Shown in pieces: positions 12,293 through 25,245 of a DNA stretch of 64,000 bases. The notes beneath the pieces were generated by a model. It saw nothing but the letters and a program-made list of their open reading frames with translations. It did no database searches and was not told the DNA's origin. The DNA comes from Ricinus communis (Eukaryota; Streptophyta; Magnoliopsida; Malpighiales; Euphorbiaceae). Positions within the stretch are counted from its first letter, which is position 1. Every line of letters starts with the position of its first letter. Made by a program: the position numbers and the translations under genes. The stretch covers positions 6,138,001-6,202,000 of the forward strand of contig NC_063257.1 of NCBI RefSeq assembly GCF_019578655.1, in the 5' to 3' direction.

Positions 12293-15200
12293 TCAAATAG
12301 TTATGTTAATCGGATACTCTTTATCTCCAACAAGCAAGTATTGAGACCCTTCTTCCATCACCATCAAACCATCTTCATTGGCTCTGCTAAGGTGCTCACA
12401 AGGGTTTACCTTATATTCAATTTCAGCATTCTCTCCTGCATTAAGTTTTACACTTTGGAATGCAATCAACTTTTAATTGGCCCTCCACTTCCAGGCTTAT
12501 CTTGCCTCATGAAAGTAATACTGGATGCTTGCCTGTCATCTCGCCCTGATTCTTAACTCTTACAGTAACTGAAAACTTGCTCCTTTCACAGAGTTCTGCC
12601 TCTATCTCTGAAATTGTCTTGTAACCGATGGGACTTGAGTTCTCAGCCTTTTGATCAATTGATGACCTCAAAGAGATCTTGTTTTGTGTAACAGAGACAA
12701 GCTCATAAGAATAGTTTGAGTAACTTAGACCATAGCCAAATTCAAAAACCTTTTGCCTTTATAGAACCTGTAAGTGCGGCCAGGATAACCTGAAGATGGT
12801 TGAGGCCGCATCCTCATGTCTGTCATCGGTACCTTTGTGAAATCTTGTGGATACCACGTCACTGGTAATCTGCCTCCTGCATTTCAGCATGTCAAGCACC
12901 ATTAATAAATTGAATATAAGCAAAATGTCTTCTTTTATTTTCCCACCCCGTCGAGCAAAGAAATGAATCTGAGTATACTGTATAGCATAGTAGAAGTTTA
13001 CCTGGGTTGTGATTACCAAAGATGATTTCTGCAAGTGCAATTCCTCCAGCTTCGCCTGGATAACCAGCCCACAAAATGCCTCCAATATTGCGATCATATT
13101 TGGCAAAGATATGTCTACTGGTCCTCCACATAGAAGCACCAGAACAACAGGTTTCTTTGCAGCTCGTGCAACACTAATTATTAGCTCTTGCTGCTTCCTG
13201 GGAGCACCAAGTCCACACGATCATGTTCTTCCCTTTCTTGGGTTTGATCTAGTCCCATGACTAACACCACTTGGTCTGCCTCTTTCGCTATCTTTATTGC
13301 TTGGTCAATTGCAGCTGAAGAACAAGCCACTGTACTGCAACCTGGGTGATACTTGGTGGTCTTAATGTAATTCTGCAATCCTTGAAATGGTGTAACAGTT
13401 TTGCATGGGGACCTGCATAGTTTCCAACAAGTATGGTTGAATTGTCAGCATTGGGGCCAATAATTGCAAGGGAAGTGGTTTTGATTTTGAAAGAGGGAGA
13501 AGCTGATTAGAGTTCTTTAGCAGAACAATGCCATCTCGAGCTGCTTCAAGGGCTACAGCTTGATGCTCCTGAGAACAAACTTGATCTGCACTAATGTCGC
13601 CATAAGGCAGTTTTGTTGGATTGCCATTGAATAATCCTAGCCTCATTCTAATAGAGAAGAGGTTGTGAAGGGCTCTGTCTATTTCAGATTCAGACACTTT
13701 CTTCTTTCTGACAGCTGATTTGGTGTAGTTCTTCAAATAATTACCGCAGTTCACATCCATCCCTACAATTTGTTAAACTCTTAAAGGTTAGAAGGCAAGC
13801 GAGTACTTCAAAACCTTTTTTTTTATATGCAGTTATTACTAATTTATTGTAGTTTGTTCATTTAACTTATAAATATGTAGTGAATGGAGAAAGGGTTGAA
13901 CCATGCCGCTGTACCTGCTTTAAGCACATCTGCAACTGCATCTTCTGGTTCTTTAGCGTACCCCTGATCATCATGGATGATAGATACTGCATCGCAATCA
14001 GACGTGATATACCTGATTAATGAAGAAAAAGTAAAAGAAGCATTCGTGATTATGAAGAAATTGCACGTAATTGTCATTAACCTAATGAATGGTTTAGCTT
14101 TGAATGTTACCCGTGGAAATCCCACTGTCCTCTGGCTGTTTTAGTTAAAAGATTGTAATCTGCACAATTTGGGACTCCATTAACTTGATTGTAAGCACAC
14201 ATTATCCCACTTGCTTTCCTTCTTGAATGCAACTTTGAAATGGAGGCTGATATGTATCAGCCAAGTCCTGTTTCGTGACCTAAACCCAGAAAACATTGCT
14301 GGCATTATATTAGCAACGACGTGTTTAGGTAAATCGTTTTGTCTGTATTTAATAGATAGAAAACACAGAAGCATCACATTCTTTCTTATCTTTCATTGGC
14401 ATAAGCAACTGCATACGATTTTTAACATGAGTAGTCAACTATCCGTGTTAGAAAACAAGAAGTAAGCACTTCTGCGAAATTCATAAATGAATTAGAAACA
14501 TATAAAGGTAGACACCAAGACAGGGTCATTCTTATGAATCTAGTTTTCTGTTTGATTAAGCAATTATTTTATTCTAAACCCATCGAGCACTGGGACCAAC
14601 GAGGAATCTCGCATGTGTATATTTTATATATAGTAATTAAATGAGAGAGAGAGAGAGAGAGAGAGAGGCGATCGAGACTATTGTCTTGCACTTACTTGAG
14701 CATTAAAGATGAACCTGTTAGTGCCATTCCATTTTCTAAATCATAAGCAGTAAAATGCTTACAGCAAGCCGAAGCTTGAAGTTGCTCTCAAGAACTCCTC
14801 CTTCAAAAGAATCACCTTGAACTCCTCTAACAAAAGACACTGCATATTTCCCTGTAACCATTGGATCTTCTCCAGGTGTTTCTTGCCCTCTTCCCCATCT
14901 TGGATCTCTAAATATATTAATGTTTGGTGCCCAAAATGTCATGCCTATGGCTTGTCCAGCATTATATATAGCTCGTGCTTCTTTTCCAGTCACCTTTCAT
15001 ATAATTAAAGATAAAGAGATTATACTGATATAACTATTGATTCTAGATAAAATGTCAAAAAGAAATTGTAAGGACTTACTTGACCAATGCGATACCAAAG
15101 TTTGGTATCAAATGAAGCAGCAGTAATAATGACCTGAGGGAAGCTGGTGGCAGACCTAATGGTTCCATTGAAATGGATGCCTTGTCTTTCGCTGACATCA

Positions 15201-15502
15201 GGCAAGAAAGCTACTCCATGTAATGCTTCAGACCACCACCTATAGGCAGGGACACCAAGCCGGGGAATTGAAGGTGCTGTGTCAACAAGTTGGGAGATTT
15301 TCTCATCCAATGTTAGTCTAGATACAAGGTCCTTCGCTCTTTGGCTTATGGGTAGTGAGGTTTGGCAAAAAAGATATGATTTTGTTGATGGGTTAGAATA
15401 GTCACAAGAAAATGGAGGCTGAGGAGCCGAGTCTGCAAAGATAAAGATGAGGAAGGAAGTAAGGTGGAATAGGGTTAGAAGAGAGATCTTTCTGAGCTTC
15501 AT
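12293..15502 (-). CDS. BXL7: Beta-D-xylosidase, glycoside hydrolase family 3 (BXL7-like)
   Basis: Six exons on the minus strand: 15080-15502, 14696-14993, 14111-14279, 13915-14012, 13002-13762 and 12293-12876. Ten one-base gaps in short runs must be allowed for, after which all junctions are in phase and the product is about 780 residues, the usual BXL length. A signal peptide (residues 1-24) precedes the GH3 N-domain with [44 protein letters not shown] and the nucleophile Asp in [10 protein letters not shown]. The GH3 C-domain ([39 protein letters not shown]) and the fibronectin III-like tail follow. The enzyme is expected in the cell wall, removing xylose or arabinose from xylans and arabinans. 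It lies beside a phosphoglycerate mutase gene, as At1g78060 lies beside At1g78050. The breaks look like sequencing errors rather than decay. Confidence 0.9.
14643..14667. repeat. (GA)n microsatellite in beta-xylosidase intron 2
   Basis: An uninterrupted GA run lies in intron 2 of the beta-xylosidase gene, about 30 bases past the donor of exon 2 in the direction of transcription (pure CT on the transcript strand). It is a likely length-polymorphic locus. Confidence 0.9.
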
Positions 15503-15997
15503 TTTATGAATTTGTTGAGAAGAAATGGATAGAGCTTCTTTAATAGAAGAGACGAATGCAGTGTTTTTCTTTTTACAGGGTCAACAACTTCTTGAAATTA
15601 CCTTTTTTTTTCTCACTTTTCTTAAAAATCACTTTTGAAAACAATTCTGAATACGAGGGTTAGATCAAGAAAAATAATAAAATAATATCTTCAGCACTAG
15701 ATGATTTATACAGCCAAGACATTGCTAAAATTTTAAGTGAGGTTTACAGGTCCACCACCATGGTCACTGATGTTGACTAATGCTCAACTCTTGAAAGGTG
15801 TGAGGGAGGCTAATCATTTTGTAGGAAAAGACAAGAACTGCCCTTGTTCAGTGTTACCCTTAGAACTATTTCTGGTGCTCTGGATAAATAAACAAGGCAT
15901 ATCTGAGTGAGAAGTAACCATTTCTGTCTTCTGAATATTTTTCAATTCAATTAAAAGTGGTATTACTTGACAATGATTGAATACCTTTTAGAGTTCA
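15503..15997. promoter_or_regulatory. Beta-xylosidase upstream region
   Basis: About 500 bases upstream of the beta-xylosidase start before a xylosidase relic begins. They hold its 5' UTR and proximal promoter. No specific element can be supported. Confidence 0.35.
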
Positions 15998-16265
15998 GAT
16001 CCAACAATAAAAGAAATGATTCCATCTATCATCACTGAACCTTCTTCATTTGCTCTGCTGAGATGCAAACTATTGTTTCATTGCTCTGCCATTCCTAAGC
16101 TTCTCCTATCTCGCATAAAGCGACACTATGCTTAACCGCATCTTATTTTCTGGGATCTTTTTGGTAGAGAATTGTCTCATAGCTCTAGTTCTTTCTGGTA
16201 AATATAATCACCCGTCCCTACTTACTGACATGTACATTACCTCGGCCAAATTTTATGATCTTCTA
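15998..16265 (-). pseudogene. Relic of the 3' end of a second beta-xylosidase
   Basis: The stretch aligns with the last exon of the neighbouring gene (about 12315-12750). Shared islands include CTTCTTCATTTGCTCTGCTGA against CATCTTCATTGGCTCTGCTAA, the AAGCTTCTCCTATCTCGCAT block against AGGCTTATCTTGCCTCATGA, and GCCAAATTTTATG near the end. It is the same strand, diverged, and has no open frame. It therefore looks like the eroded end of a tandem copy that once lay upstream. The alignment was made by eye. Confidence 0.55.
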
Positions 16266-17016
16266 GGATTTTTTTAAGACTACATTTTGAAAGTTGAGAC
16301 AGGTTTCTGGTTGTCCAGAATCTTTTGTCCTTTTCTTCTGTTAACAATAATGTTTACGAAGACGATAGGAACTCAATCGTAAATGCTATTCATGTACTAA
16401 TTGATACAAGGCAAATGCTGCATGTGTCAACTGAGATCAATACTGAAAAACCCTCCTTGCGGACGTCAAGTTGTATATAGTTTATCATGATTTGTTGTTG
16501 TAAAACAAGAAAACCTCCTTTTACTTCTCATTTCTCAATGCACCGACACTATTCGTATCCGGTATTCCCACAGAAAGCAAAGAGCAAAACTAGAAATTTA
16601 CTCTTCCTGTTACTATATCAAATTTGTAACAGCTAAAAAAGGTTAACATCTTACATTAAAAATCCTCTTAGTTGAGTCTATCTATCACAGGAATTGAACA
16701 TCACTAACTCTCAGTTACTCACATATATACCCTGAAAGGAACACGGGCAAGGACGCGAAACAAGTAGACTCTAGAGATCCATAAAACAGATAGACACAGT
16801 TGCTTCCAGTGGTAGACATCGCATGCAAGCTTTCTTTCATTTTCTTACTTTGATCTTTGACACCGGGAATCCAGGATTGTGGTACGGTGATAGGCAGTCC
16901 TGATGAAGAAAATGTTTGTAACTTATTCAAGGGATTAGAAGGTAAAGAGAATAATAGTGACTCAGGTTGAAGCTGTAATGATAACAAGCAATTAAGCTTA
17001 CCAATTGTTTGACGTA
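16266..17016. other. Intergenic and 3' UTR of phosphoglycerate mutase
   Basis: No gene is seen. The right part, to about 16700, probably contains the 3' UTR of the mutase gene, which is transcribed leftwards. The reading frame at 16715-16987 has no recognisable features. Confidence 0.4.
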
Positions 17017-19520
17017 CTAATGCAACATCTCATCTAACTTCTGCCTGTATTGAGCTAATCTCTGCAACAATACAGCATGACCATTAGTGTTATGCAAAGA
17101 TACTTCAAAAGATAATTTAAGCCAACTAAAAAGTTTACTGCAACAATGTTTCAGTGCTTCCGTCCATACATTTTCTTATGAGGATGAGACACTCATTCTT
17201 AAGGATATGCCGTCTATTTGTCTTAATTGGTATACAGACTGACTTGTTTATTTCCAGAAATATTTCATTTCAACCATTTAATACAATCATCTCTTATTAA
17301 GTAAAACAAGCCCATATATATTTTTACCCATAGAATTTCACAAATAAACATCAGGGTTTCTCCCTTTTCAGTGTCATAAAATTTGAAGGGTATTCCATCA
17401 AAGGGCAGAAAAGTGCAATATGCCAAAAATAAATAAAGCCTAGTCATGCTTATATTCATGTCAAATATTATCATGAATGTGCGACAAATTATTAATATAT
17501 GTATGATAAAAATATTTATTCTTGGCGCAAGGCTAATGGTACTAATTATTTGACATGAAGACAAAAATATCAATGTCACAAGTCCAATAGGAAGGAGCAG
17601 ATACAGGCCAAAACTTCATCAGAACTAGTAAAATACACCATGAGACATTGGCAAACACTGATCAACTTAACAATCCACACAATAACCAGAAAGTACATAC
17701 CCTAGTATATGCATAGACCCCAGCCTCAGTTGGTGCTGCAGGGCTTCCCTCCTAATAAACCTGCCCTCTTTGAAAATGTAAAGCATAGGTATTCCGGTTG
17801 ATAGTTCTAAACTTATGACCTGTCAGAAAAAGAAATTGAAAAGTAGGTTCATATGTGATAAAGAAAAGAAGAGAAAACTATAAAAGATGGTAATTTTGCA
17901 ATATCAAATAGCCAATCACCTCTTGGGAGGTTAATTTGTCCAGATACATAATAATGGACCTCAACGAGTTCCCATGGGCAGCAATCATCACATTCTTCCC
18001 AGAAAGAAGCTGGGGTTCAATCTGCAGTTCAGTACTTTCACAGTCAGAAACTAATGAATGGCGACAGTCTCTTGAATTTTCAAATGTAAAACGCCTATAG
18101 AAAGCAAACAAACTATGATAAAACTAGGTAACAGTAAGCACAATCATGCATGACCTGATCTTTAAAATAAGCAACAGCTCTTTCAGCGCACATTTCCAAA
18201 CTCTCACCGTTTGGTGGAGGTATGTCATAACTTCTCCTCCACTCGTGAACTTTTCTTTTCCAAATCTGTCTGCTGTTTCCTGCTTATTCAGACCTTGCAA
18301 TTCCCCGCGACCTAGAGAAGACCAATTTATAAGTCAGCAATAAAAATTAAAAGCAAGCAGCATGATTACAGGCAAAAGGGTAAAAGTGGAAACATATACA
18401 TTCTTTCATTTAATTGCCAAGCTGTTATAACTGGAATGGATTGCTTTAATGTGTCATCACTAAAGATTTGACTCCATGCCCTTGCCTGCTCACTCTCATT
18501 GTGCATAACTATTGGCACCTGTAGCCAGTTAAATAACAGGTTAGCAAATAAAGCAGATATTGGATCTAAATTGCTCAGGGCATCAAAATCTCAATTGTTG
18601 GATACAGTTCAGATAGCATGAATTGCTGTTCCTGCGTATATGTGCTTTAAATGTGCTAGGGTAACTATAAATATTGTAGCAATAACCAGTAAATGGCTAC
18701 ATAATCAATAGAAACATTATTAGCTTCCATAATCAGAATCTCATACATTAAATTTTGGTTTCCTATCAACTAACGAGACATTTCCAAAGTTACCTTTCTA
18801 CGACGATGCTGGGTCATGGCGAGCATAGCAGTCATTTGTGCGCGAATCAGGGCTGATGTATATATCATGTCGACAGGTATGTTACTGATTCTCTTACCAG
18901 CTTCAATTGCCTCTTCCACACCCTTCTTTGTTAATGGAACATCAACACAACCCGTGAACAGGTTCTTCTCGTTCCAATGATTCACCATGCCTAATCAGTA
19001 TTAGAGCTGCCTCGCCTGAATGGATTACCATACAGCAATTAGAAGATTTCACATAAATGGCCATTTTCTTCTATCAGCTCATGAGATTCCAGACGGTGAT
19101 GTATGTCAAAAGGACTAATGGAAAAATTGACATGATAGGATATATTTTGCCAAATTTATAGAGACATCCTTTTAGAAATGATTTGACACTAATGTCTACT
19201 TGAATAGCTGGATATAAAATGTGGATTATAATAAAGCTGGCTTACTTGATTTATTTTTAATTTCGTTTGTGCTGCCATTTGAGGGGTTGAAACAGGATCA
19301 ACTACTGAAGTTTGAGAAGCTGAGGCTTGAACAACATGAAAATTCCTCTTAGCAGAGCAAAATTCCCCTTTCTTGACATTGACAATCCCATATCAACCTT
19401 AGAACATTTTGAAATCAACTTCACAGAAATATTCTGAAACTCCTGATTAAATCCAGAGTTATGGAGATGTTGATGGGATTGAAGAGTCCCTATTGATTGG
19501 TGAAACACAGCACTGGCCAT
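17017..19520 (-). CDS. 2,3-bisphosphoglycerate-dependent phosphoglycerate mutase, plastid type
   Basis: Seven exons: 19246-19520, 18794-19015, 18400-18518, 18155-18311, 17920-18021, 17701-17819 and 17017-17061, giving about 347 residues. Exon 1 encodes a Ser-rich, acid-poor N-terminus of about 90 residues that looks like a transit peptide. The catalytic core starts with LILIRHGES, whose His is phosphorylated in this family. It continues with FTGCVDVPLTKKGVEEA, DMIYTSALIRAQMTAML and the second catalytic His in IAAHGNSLRSIIMYLDKL. The product interconverts 3- and 2-phosphoglycerate. Breaks: two run gaps in exon 1, a two-base TG loss right after RHGES, an indel pair in exon 4, and a G-run gap at about 17745. 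Allowing for these restores phase throughout. A 5' UTR intron is likely (donor at 20053, acceptor at 19522). Close to At1g78050 and At1g22170. Confidence 0.9.
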
Positions 19521-19521
19521 T

Positions 19522-20053
19522 CTGAAAATTCAACAACATCAAAAGAAAAAGTGTAAGACCCCAAACTATACAGATGGGTTTCTTTCATTTAACAAGCAAT
19601 ATACCTACTTTAATAACTCTAAAGCTACAATATGTTAGGTTGGCCTCAAAGAGGATTACTAAACAGAATATAGCATATTCCCTTCTCAAGGTAAAAATTG
19701 AAAACAAAGAAATTAAGAACAAACATCAAAGTGAGGCCACGGAAACAAGCTCATATTCATTTTCCTAGCTAAAAGCTTTTATCACAAATCAAAACAGCAC
19801 CAGTCTTAAACATAGATCTATATTTGAAAATTGCTGCCACATACACAAACGAGCAGAGTCCCAAAGATCATAAATTTGCACATAAAAATAAGGACAGCTA
19901 TTAATATTACAAGCCCAAAAGGAAACATTAGAGAAACAAACCTTAAAGAAAAAGAAAACAGCAACCCAGAAATGAAAAACAGTAAGAGTGAAAGAAACGC
20001 AAGAAAATACGCAATCTTCAACACAGAAGAGAAAATGGGTATAAGAATCTAAC
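19522..20053 (-). other. Probable 5' UTR intron of phosphoglycerate mutase
   Basis: One base before the start codon the minus strand reads TTTTCAG, a good acceptor. Upstream, AACCAG followed by GTTAGATT at 20054/20053 is a good donor, and the stretch between is T-rich on the transcript strand. The UTR exon would begin around 20055-20200. Inferred from splice signals only. Confidence 0.45.
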
Positions 20054-20199
20054 CTGGTTATATAGGCAGTATGCGGAGAAAACGAGGAATCAGAAAAGAA
20101 AATGCAAGAAATGAGAGAGAGAGTGTTGATTACAAGAAAAGTTGACGGAGAAGATGACGGTGATGGCAAAGCAAACAAAAATACTGAAATGCAGGACTA

Positions 20200-23100
20200 A
20201 TAAGTTATACGTTCATTTCAATGGACAAAGAAATGGAAGATGAATAGGTGAAGTTAGATGGCTGTGTGAAATGTGAGGAATCATGCAAATATAGAAGACA
20301 CCGAAGAAAAGAGAGAGGGCAGTTGTCTTTTAGATGCGAATGAGAAGATCACAATGTTATATAACATTTGACATGTTTCCTTTTCTTTTACCAGTTTGCG
20401 ACAGACATAAATATTGCTACGCGACTTGGCGTTTTTCTTTTTGGAAATTTCCTTTTTTCTCTTTTTCTTTTTCTTTGTTGTTCTCTGATGCAATTTTTCT
20501 TCTCTTTCTTTCTCTAGAAATAGTTTCTATTTAAGAAACAAAAGAAAAAAAGAATCAAACAATTCTCTAGAATTAGAAATAGTTGCTAAGATTGATCTGA
20601 AGAGTATCAAATTGATTATCTTTTTACAAATTGAAAAGATGTGATATTTGGTTATTTTTTTTATCTTTCTATCTGATAATTAGCTGATTGGTAATTTAGT
20701 AATTTCCAAGTTTTTTTAGTTTTATTAAAGTTCTTTTCTGGCTTTGACAATTCACGATCTTCCCTCATTTTTATAGCTTTCTTTTTTGACATTGAGCTAA
20801 CCATTTCCTTTTCACCAATTTTATTTTCTATACCTTTTTATTTATAGGAAAAAATAAAAATATTTGAGCTCTATAATATGAGTAATAATTCACCTCTCCT
20901 AATCAACGTATTACTTATTTATTTATCAAAATTAAGTTTTGAATGATAAAACAGAAAACAAACTCATCTAATCATTAAAATTAATTTATATATTTTTAAA
21001 TTTTAACAAATAAATAAATAAATATTCAGTTACTAATTATGATTTATAAATATATTTTCTTTTTAACATAATGTCTACACGAGTATACGAAAAAATCATA
21101 TATGTATGTATTATTTGTGAGGATTGGTAATAATACTTCTAAGCATAGAAGTTTTGAAAACAACAATTTCTTCTAACAACCCTCTATTCCATAATTGAAT
21201 TATTCAAAGAGAAAAAAAAAATAAAAAAGAAAGGGAAATTCATGAAGAACTTAATTTCTTGATTTCTCAAAGTGTGTTCAACAACAACCCTTCAAGAAGG
21301 TTGAGAGACGAAAGACAAACCAACCCATGAAAACACCCTCTCCGTCTCTCTGTGGCTGTGTCCCATGGAAATTTTAATAATCTTAATTTTACCAAACTAA
21401 AGCAGCCCTTCAAAAGTGTCCAATAAGACCACCTAACTCCATCGCCATCGCCTCCTTTTGTGGAGTTTGACTCGACTTAAACACGTGCTTTCCCCGAGCT
21501 AACTTAACTAAACACACCAGCAAAATCTTCAAATGCTAAAATAAAATTAGAAAAATTATGAGAACTGTCCGGTGCATAAAGAATATACTGGTGCTCCAGT
21601 CTTAGTCTCCACCGCCTCACTCGGACTTAAGAGCAGATCAATGGCGTAGACTGTTCTTGAGTTGCAGGGTTTGTCTCCAGTTTTTGCAATATTTTATTTT
21701 TCTAATATTTAGAGTTAATTTAATTAATTTATAATATTAGTAATAATTTGCTTAAATTATGGAATGAGATTTTAGCAGGATTCAAAAGACCAGTGAGCTC
21801 TATAACTAGAATTAGGATAAACTTATTTCAACTTCTCAAGTTATATTAGTTTAGAAAAGTTAAATTATGGAACATTCTGAAAAGTCAAAACAACTACGTC
21901 GGCCTTATTTGACCTTTGGAATGGGTGGCTTCGTCCCTCGTTGGTACAAAAGAAAATAAAGCTAGAGACTCGGCCTCAAACTTGTTGGATTCTCAATCGC
22001 TGAAAAGCCCAAGTTTGGGAAGTTGTAGTAAACTTAGATCCATTCCCTCTATTGAAAGCCTACAAAGTTGATTGTTGGTTGATAAAATGAGACTACGCTT
22101 GAAGGCCCTATTTTGGGTCCATTTTGGCTGATAAAATGAGAATGTTAAGCCGAAAGTACATTTGAAAGTTCATCTATACGTTCAACAGATCAGGATTAAT
22201 GTGGGATCTCCCCATAAAAAGCCCCCATCTCCAATTTAATTTTCTCCATTCAACAAATTAATGAGGACATACTAAATCTCGCCGTCCATCTATTCTAAAC
22301 CGTATCACCAGCGAGTGACGGACTTTATAGCTCTCAATAACCCCAAATAATTAAAGTAGCCTTAAGAATATCCCATCATAACAATGCCAATGTGTAAGAC
22401 AATTAAAACCCAAATACATCGTTACAATAGGAAATTACAATATATACTGTTTTTTTTAAAAAATTATTTATATTGTAATTTTATTTTATTTTTATTTTTA
22501 TTTTTATTTTTTACTTTATTTGAATTTTTATTTCACTTATACAGTATTTTGCTTGTAATATTAAATATCTTTTGGCATTCTCGTAATCATTTCTTTTTCT
22601 TCTTCTTTTCTTTATTATTATGGTTGTAATAATACCAAAAGGAAATATTAAAAGCTCTTTTTCTTCATCATTATCGGGTATATTGCACGAAGCTTCAACA
22701 GTATCAAAAATTAAAAGAATATTTAAATCAATATTAAGAAGAAAGATAATTTAACAACTCCTATATAATTGTAAAGCAAGAAGCATTGATGATGGAGAGG
22801 CATGGGTATTTAGTTGGCAAAGACTCTTATAATTTTTATGAGTTGCATCTTTTTGACATAAGTTCTTGTTATCTAATTTAATTTGATTCAAGAAACAATT
22901 AAGAATTAGTTTGGTCTTAAAATTATTTGAGCTTGATTTATTTGAATGATTTTACTAATATTTGATTCAAATTTTATAGTATGATATTGTTGAATAAAAT
23001 AAGAATACAAATATTGGAAATGAATAATTTTTAGAACCATAAAATAGTTTGTTATTAACTTTCTCTTATTTTTTACATAAACATACACAAATTTTTGAGT

Positions 23101-25245
23101 TAATTTTTAAAGTTTTTAATTTTTGATATGTTATTTGTGCTATCAAAAAATATTTATTCTCTCTCTTTCTTTTCTCTTTTTTCGCCACTATAAGTGTTGA
23201 ATTAGCTTAAAATGTATTTTACTCCACATGTTACCTATGTATAGACAAACAATGAAATGACAACTTGAGTTAGTTAATAAATTGAAATAAATAGGATTAT
23301 AGTTTGTACTTATAATGTTTGATAATATACTTATTTTAAAAATTAGTAAAACTTTTGAATAAGCTGTGAAGCTTACAAGCATAGATATCAAAGATACAAA
23401 TTGAAACTAAACACCAATTTCGAATATTAATTATATATTGTATGTATACCAAATATATATGAAACATATACTAAAATCTGAAATATATATCATTACTATA
23501 ACTTTTCCTTGTGTTTTCTAAAGATATAAACATAGTAAGTATATATATATATAAGGAACATATATTAAAATAAATTGAATGTATTTCCATATTTTGAATA
23601 AATATTATATCTTTGCTACTATTAAAAAAAATATTTGAAATTTTGATTAAAAATTACTTAGCATACACCTAATATATAGTTAACATACACATTTTATACC
23701 CAACATATAATAAAATAAGTGTAATGTACAATATTTTTAAGAGTGTACAGTATTTTTTATAAAATTTAATTTATATAAATTAATATAGTTACAAATACTA
23801 AATATATATTTAATGAATATCATATTTTGTTGAGCATATACCATTTGTTGCTATTTTTGTATTTTTAAAGATATAAGTATTTAAAATATTCTATAAATAT
23901 ATGCAATAGATACTAAAATAAATATAATGCATACCAATTTTTAGAGTTTACTTTTAGTTTTCTATATTTAAAATAAATAAATAAATAATTAAATAAATAA
24001 ATATAAATATTTCAAATATCAAATGTATTTCATATATTTCATTTGGATCTCATTTGCTTCTATCTTTTTATTATATTATATTATAGGTATATACATAATA
24101 TTTAATAATTTTATAGAAATATAGAATAATAAAATAACTATTATAATACTATTTTCTTAATTTCTAATAATCACAAGAGTTATTATATAAATTTTGACTA
24201 AATCAATCAATTAAAAATGATATTATTATTATTGAGAAAAATAATTTCTAAAATTAAAAATTCAAATTAAAAAATAAGATCTTGGTTAATGTATCCAACA
24301 TATATTTAATATATATTTTTACTGTACATTTATAAAAAAATTTATTTATAATAATTTTTAAATTATTTTTAAATAAATGTGGTTATATAAAATAAGTTAT
24401 ATTATTAAAAATAAATTTAAATACTAGTTATATATATATTCGCTCTCCGATATTTTGATATGCAATCAAATTAATATTATTTAATAGATACTAGAATTAA
24501 TATTATTGAATAGATACTAGATATATGACAGACTATATTAATATACACCAAAAATTAAATATCACAAAAATTATAAAAATATATATCAAATTACTAATAA
24601 CATATACTATTTTGTAAAAAAAATTACTATATATCACGGTATTATTGAAATAATTTTTAATTTATAGTATTTTGGAAAAATAATTGTAACAGTAAAATGA
24701 TATTTTTAATCTTCTTTTGAATATTTCTGAAAGAATCCCTAATTAGAAACCCGGAAAAGAAATCCCAAAGAGAACTAATAGTCATTCCAATACAAAGCCT
24801 GATTGTAATCGAGTGATTTCATGATTGCGAGCAAACTTAGAATGGAAAGCAAGCTAAAATCATAGGCTAAATGCTTGGCCTGTATTTGTATTTGATGAGA
24901 TTCAAATGCAGTTCTTGAAATCATAGTCATTCACAGAGAATTATGCACCTAAAGCTTTAAATCATTCACTCCGCAGAAAGATTTGCAGTAAGGAATAAGA
25001 GGGAAGCTTCAATGGTGTGCTAATCACCAACATCAGATACAGCATAAACACATTCAAGCAGAATGTCACTACATATATATTATAATTCAAACAAGAGTTT
25101 CATTGACAAGACAAATTAATTGGTCTCTAAACATTGAAAGAACATATGAATCCATATAAATATATAGATAGATAATAGATAACAGAATATGCCAAGCAAA
25201 GATTGATCAACTAGACTCATTAGAGGAACTCCCAAAAAAATGAAT
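20200..25245. other. 5-kb intergenic region, partly extremely AT-rich
   Basis: No gene is visible. 20200-22380 is mixed sequence with short repeats (TTGATAAAATGAGA twice near 22080-22140). 23400-24700 is almost pure A/T, with a recurring degenerate motif of the form ACATATACTAAAATAAAT near 23463, 23561, 23703, 23911 and 24490. Such DNA could act as a matrix attachment region or be an old element. 24720-25245 probably contains the 3' UTR of the Ole e 1-like gene. Confidence 0.5.

Noticed and set aside
12293..15502. Calling the beta-xylosidase a pseudogene
   Set aside because: All ten breaks are one-base gaps in or beside runs, and splice sites and catalytic motifs are intact, so sequencing error explains it better.
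19789..20178. Frames of 70-130 codons, hydrophobic and Ser/Phe-rich
   Set aside because: They lie in the leader and UTR intron of the mutase and reflect its T-rich strand.
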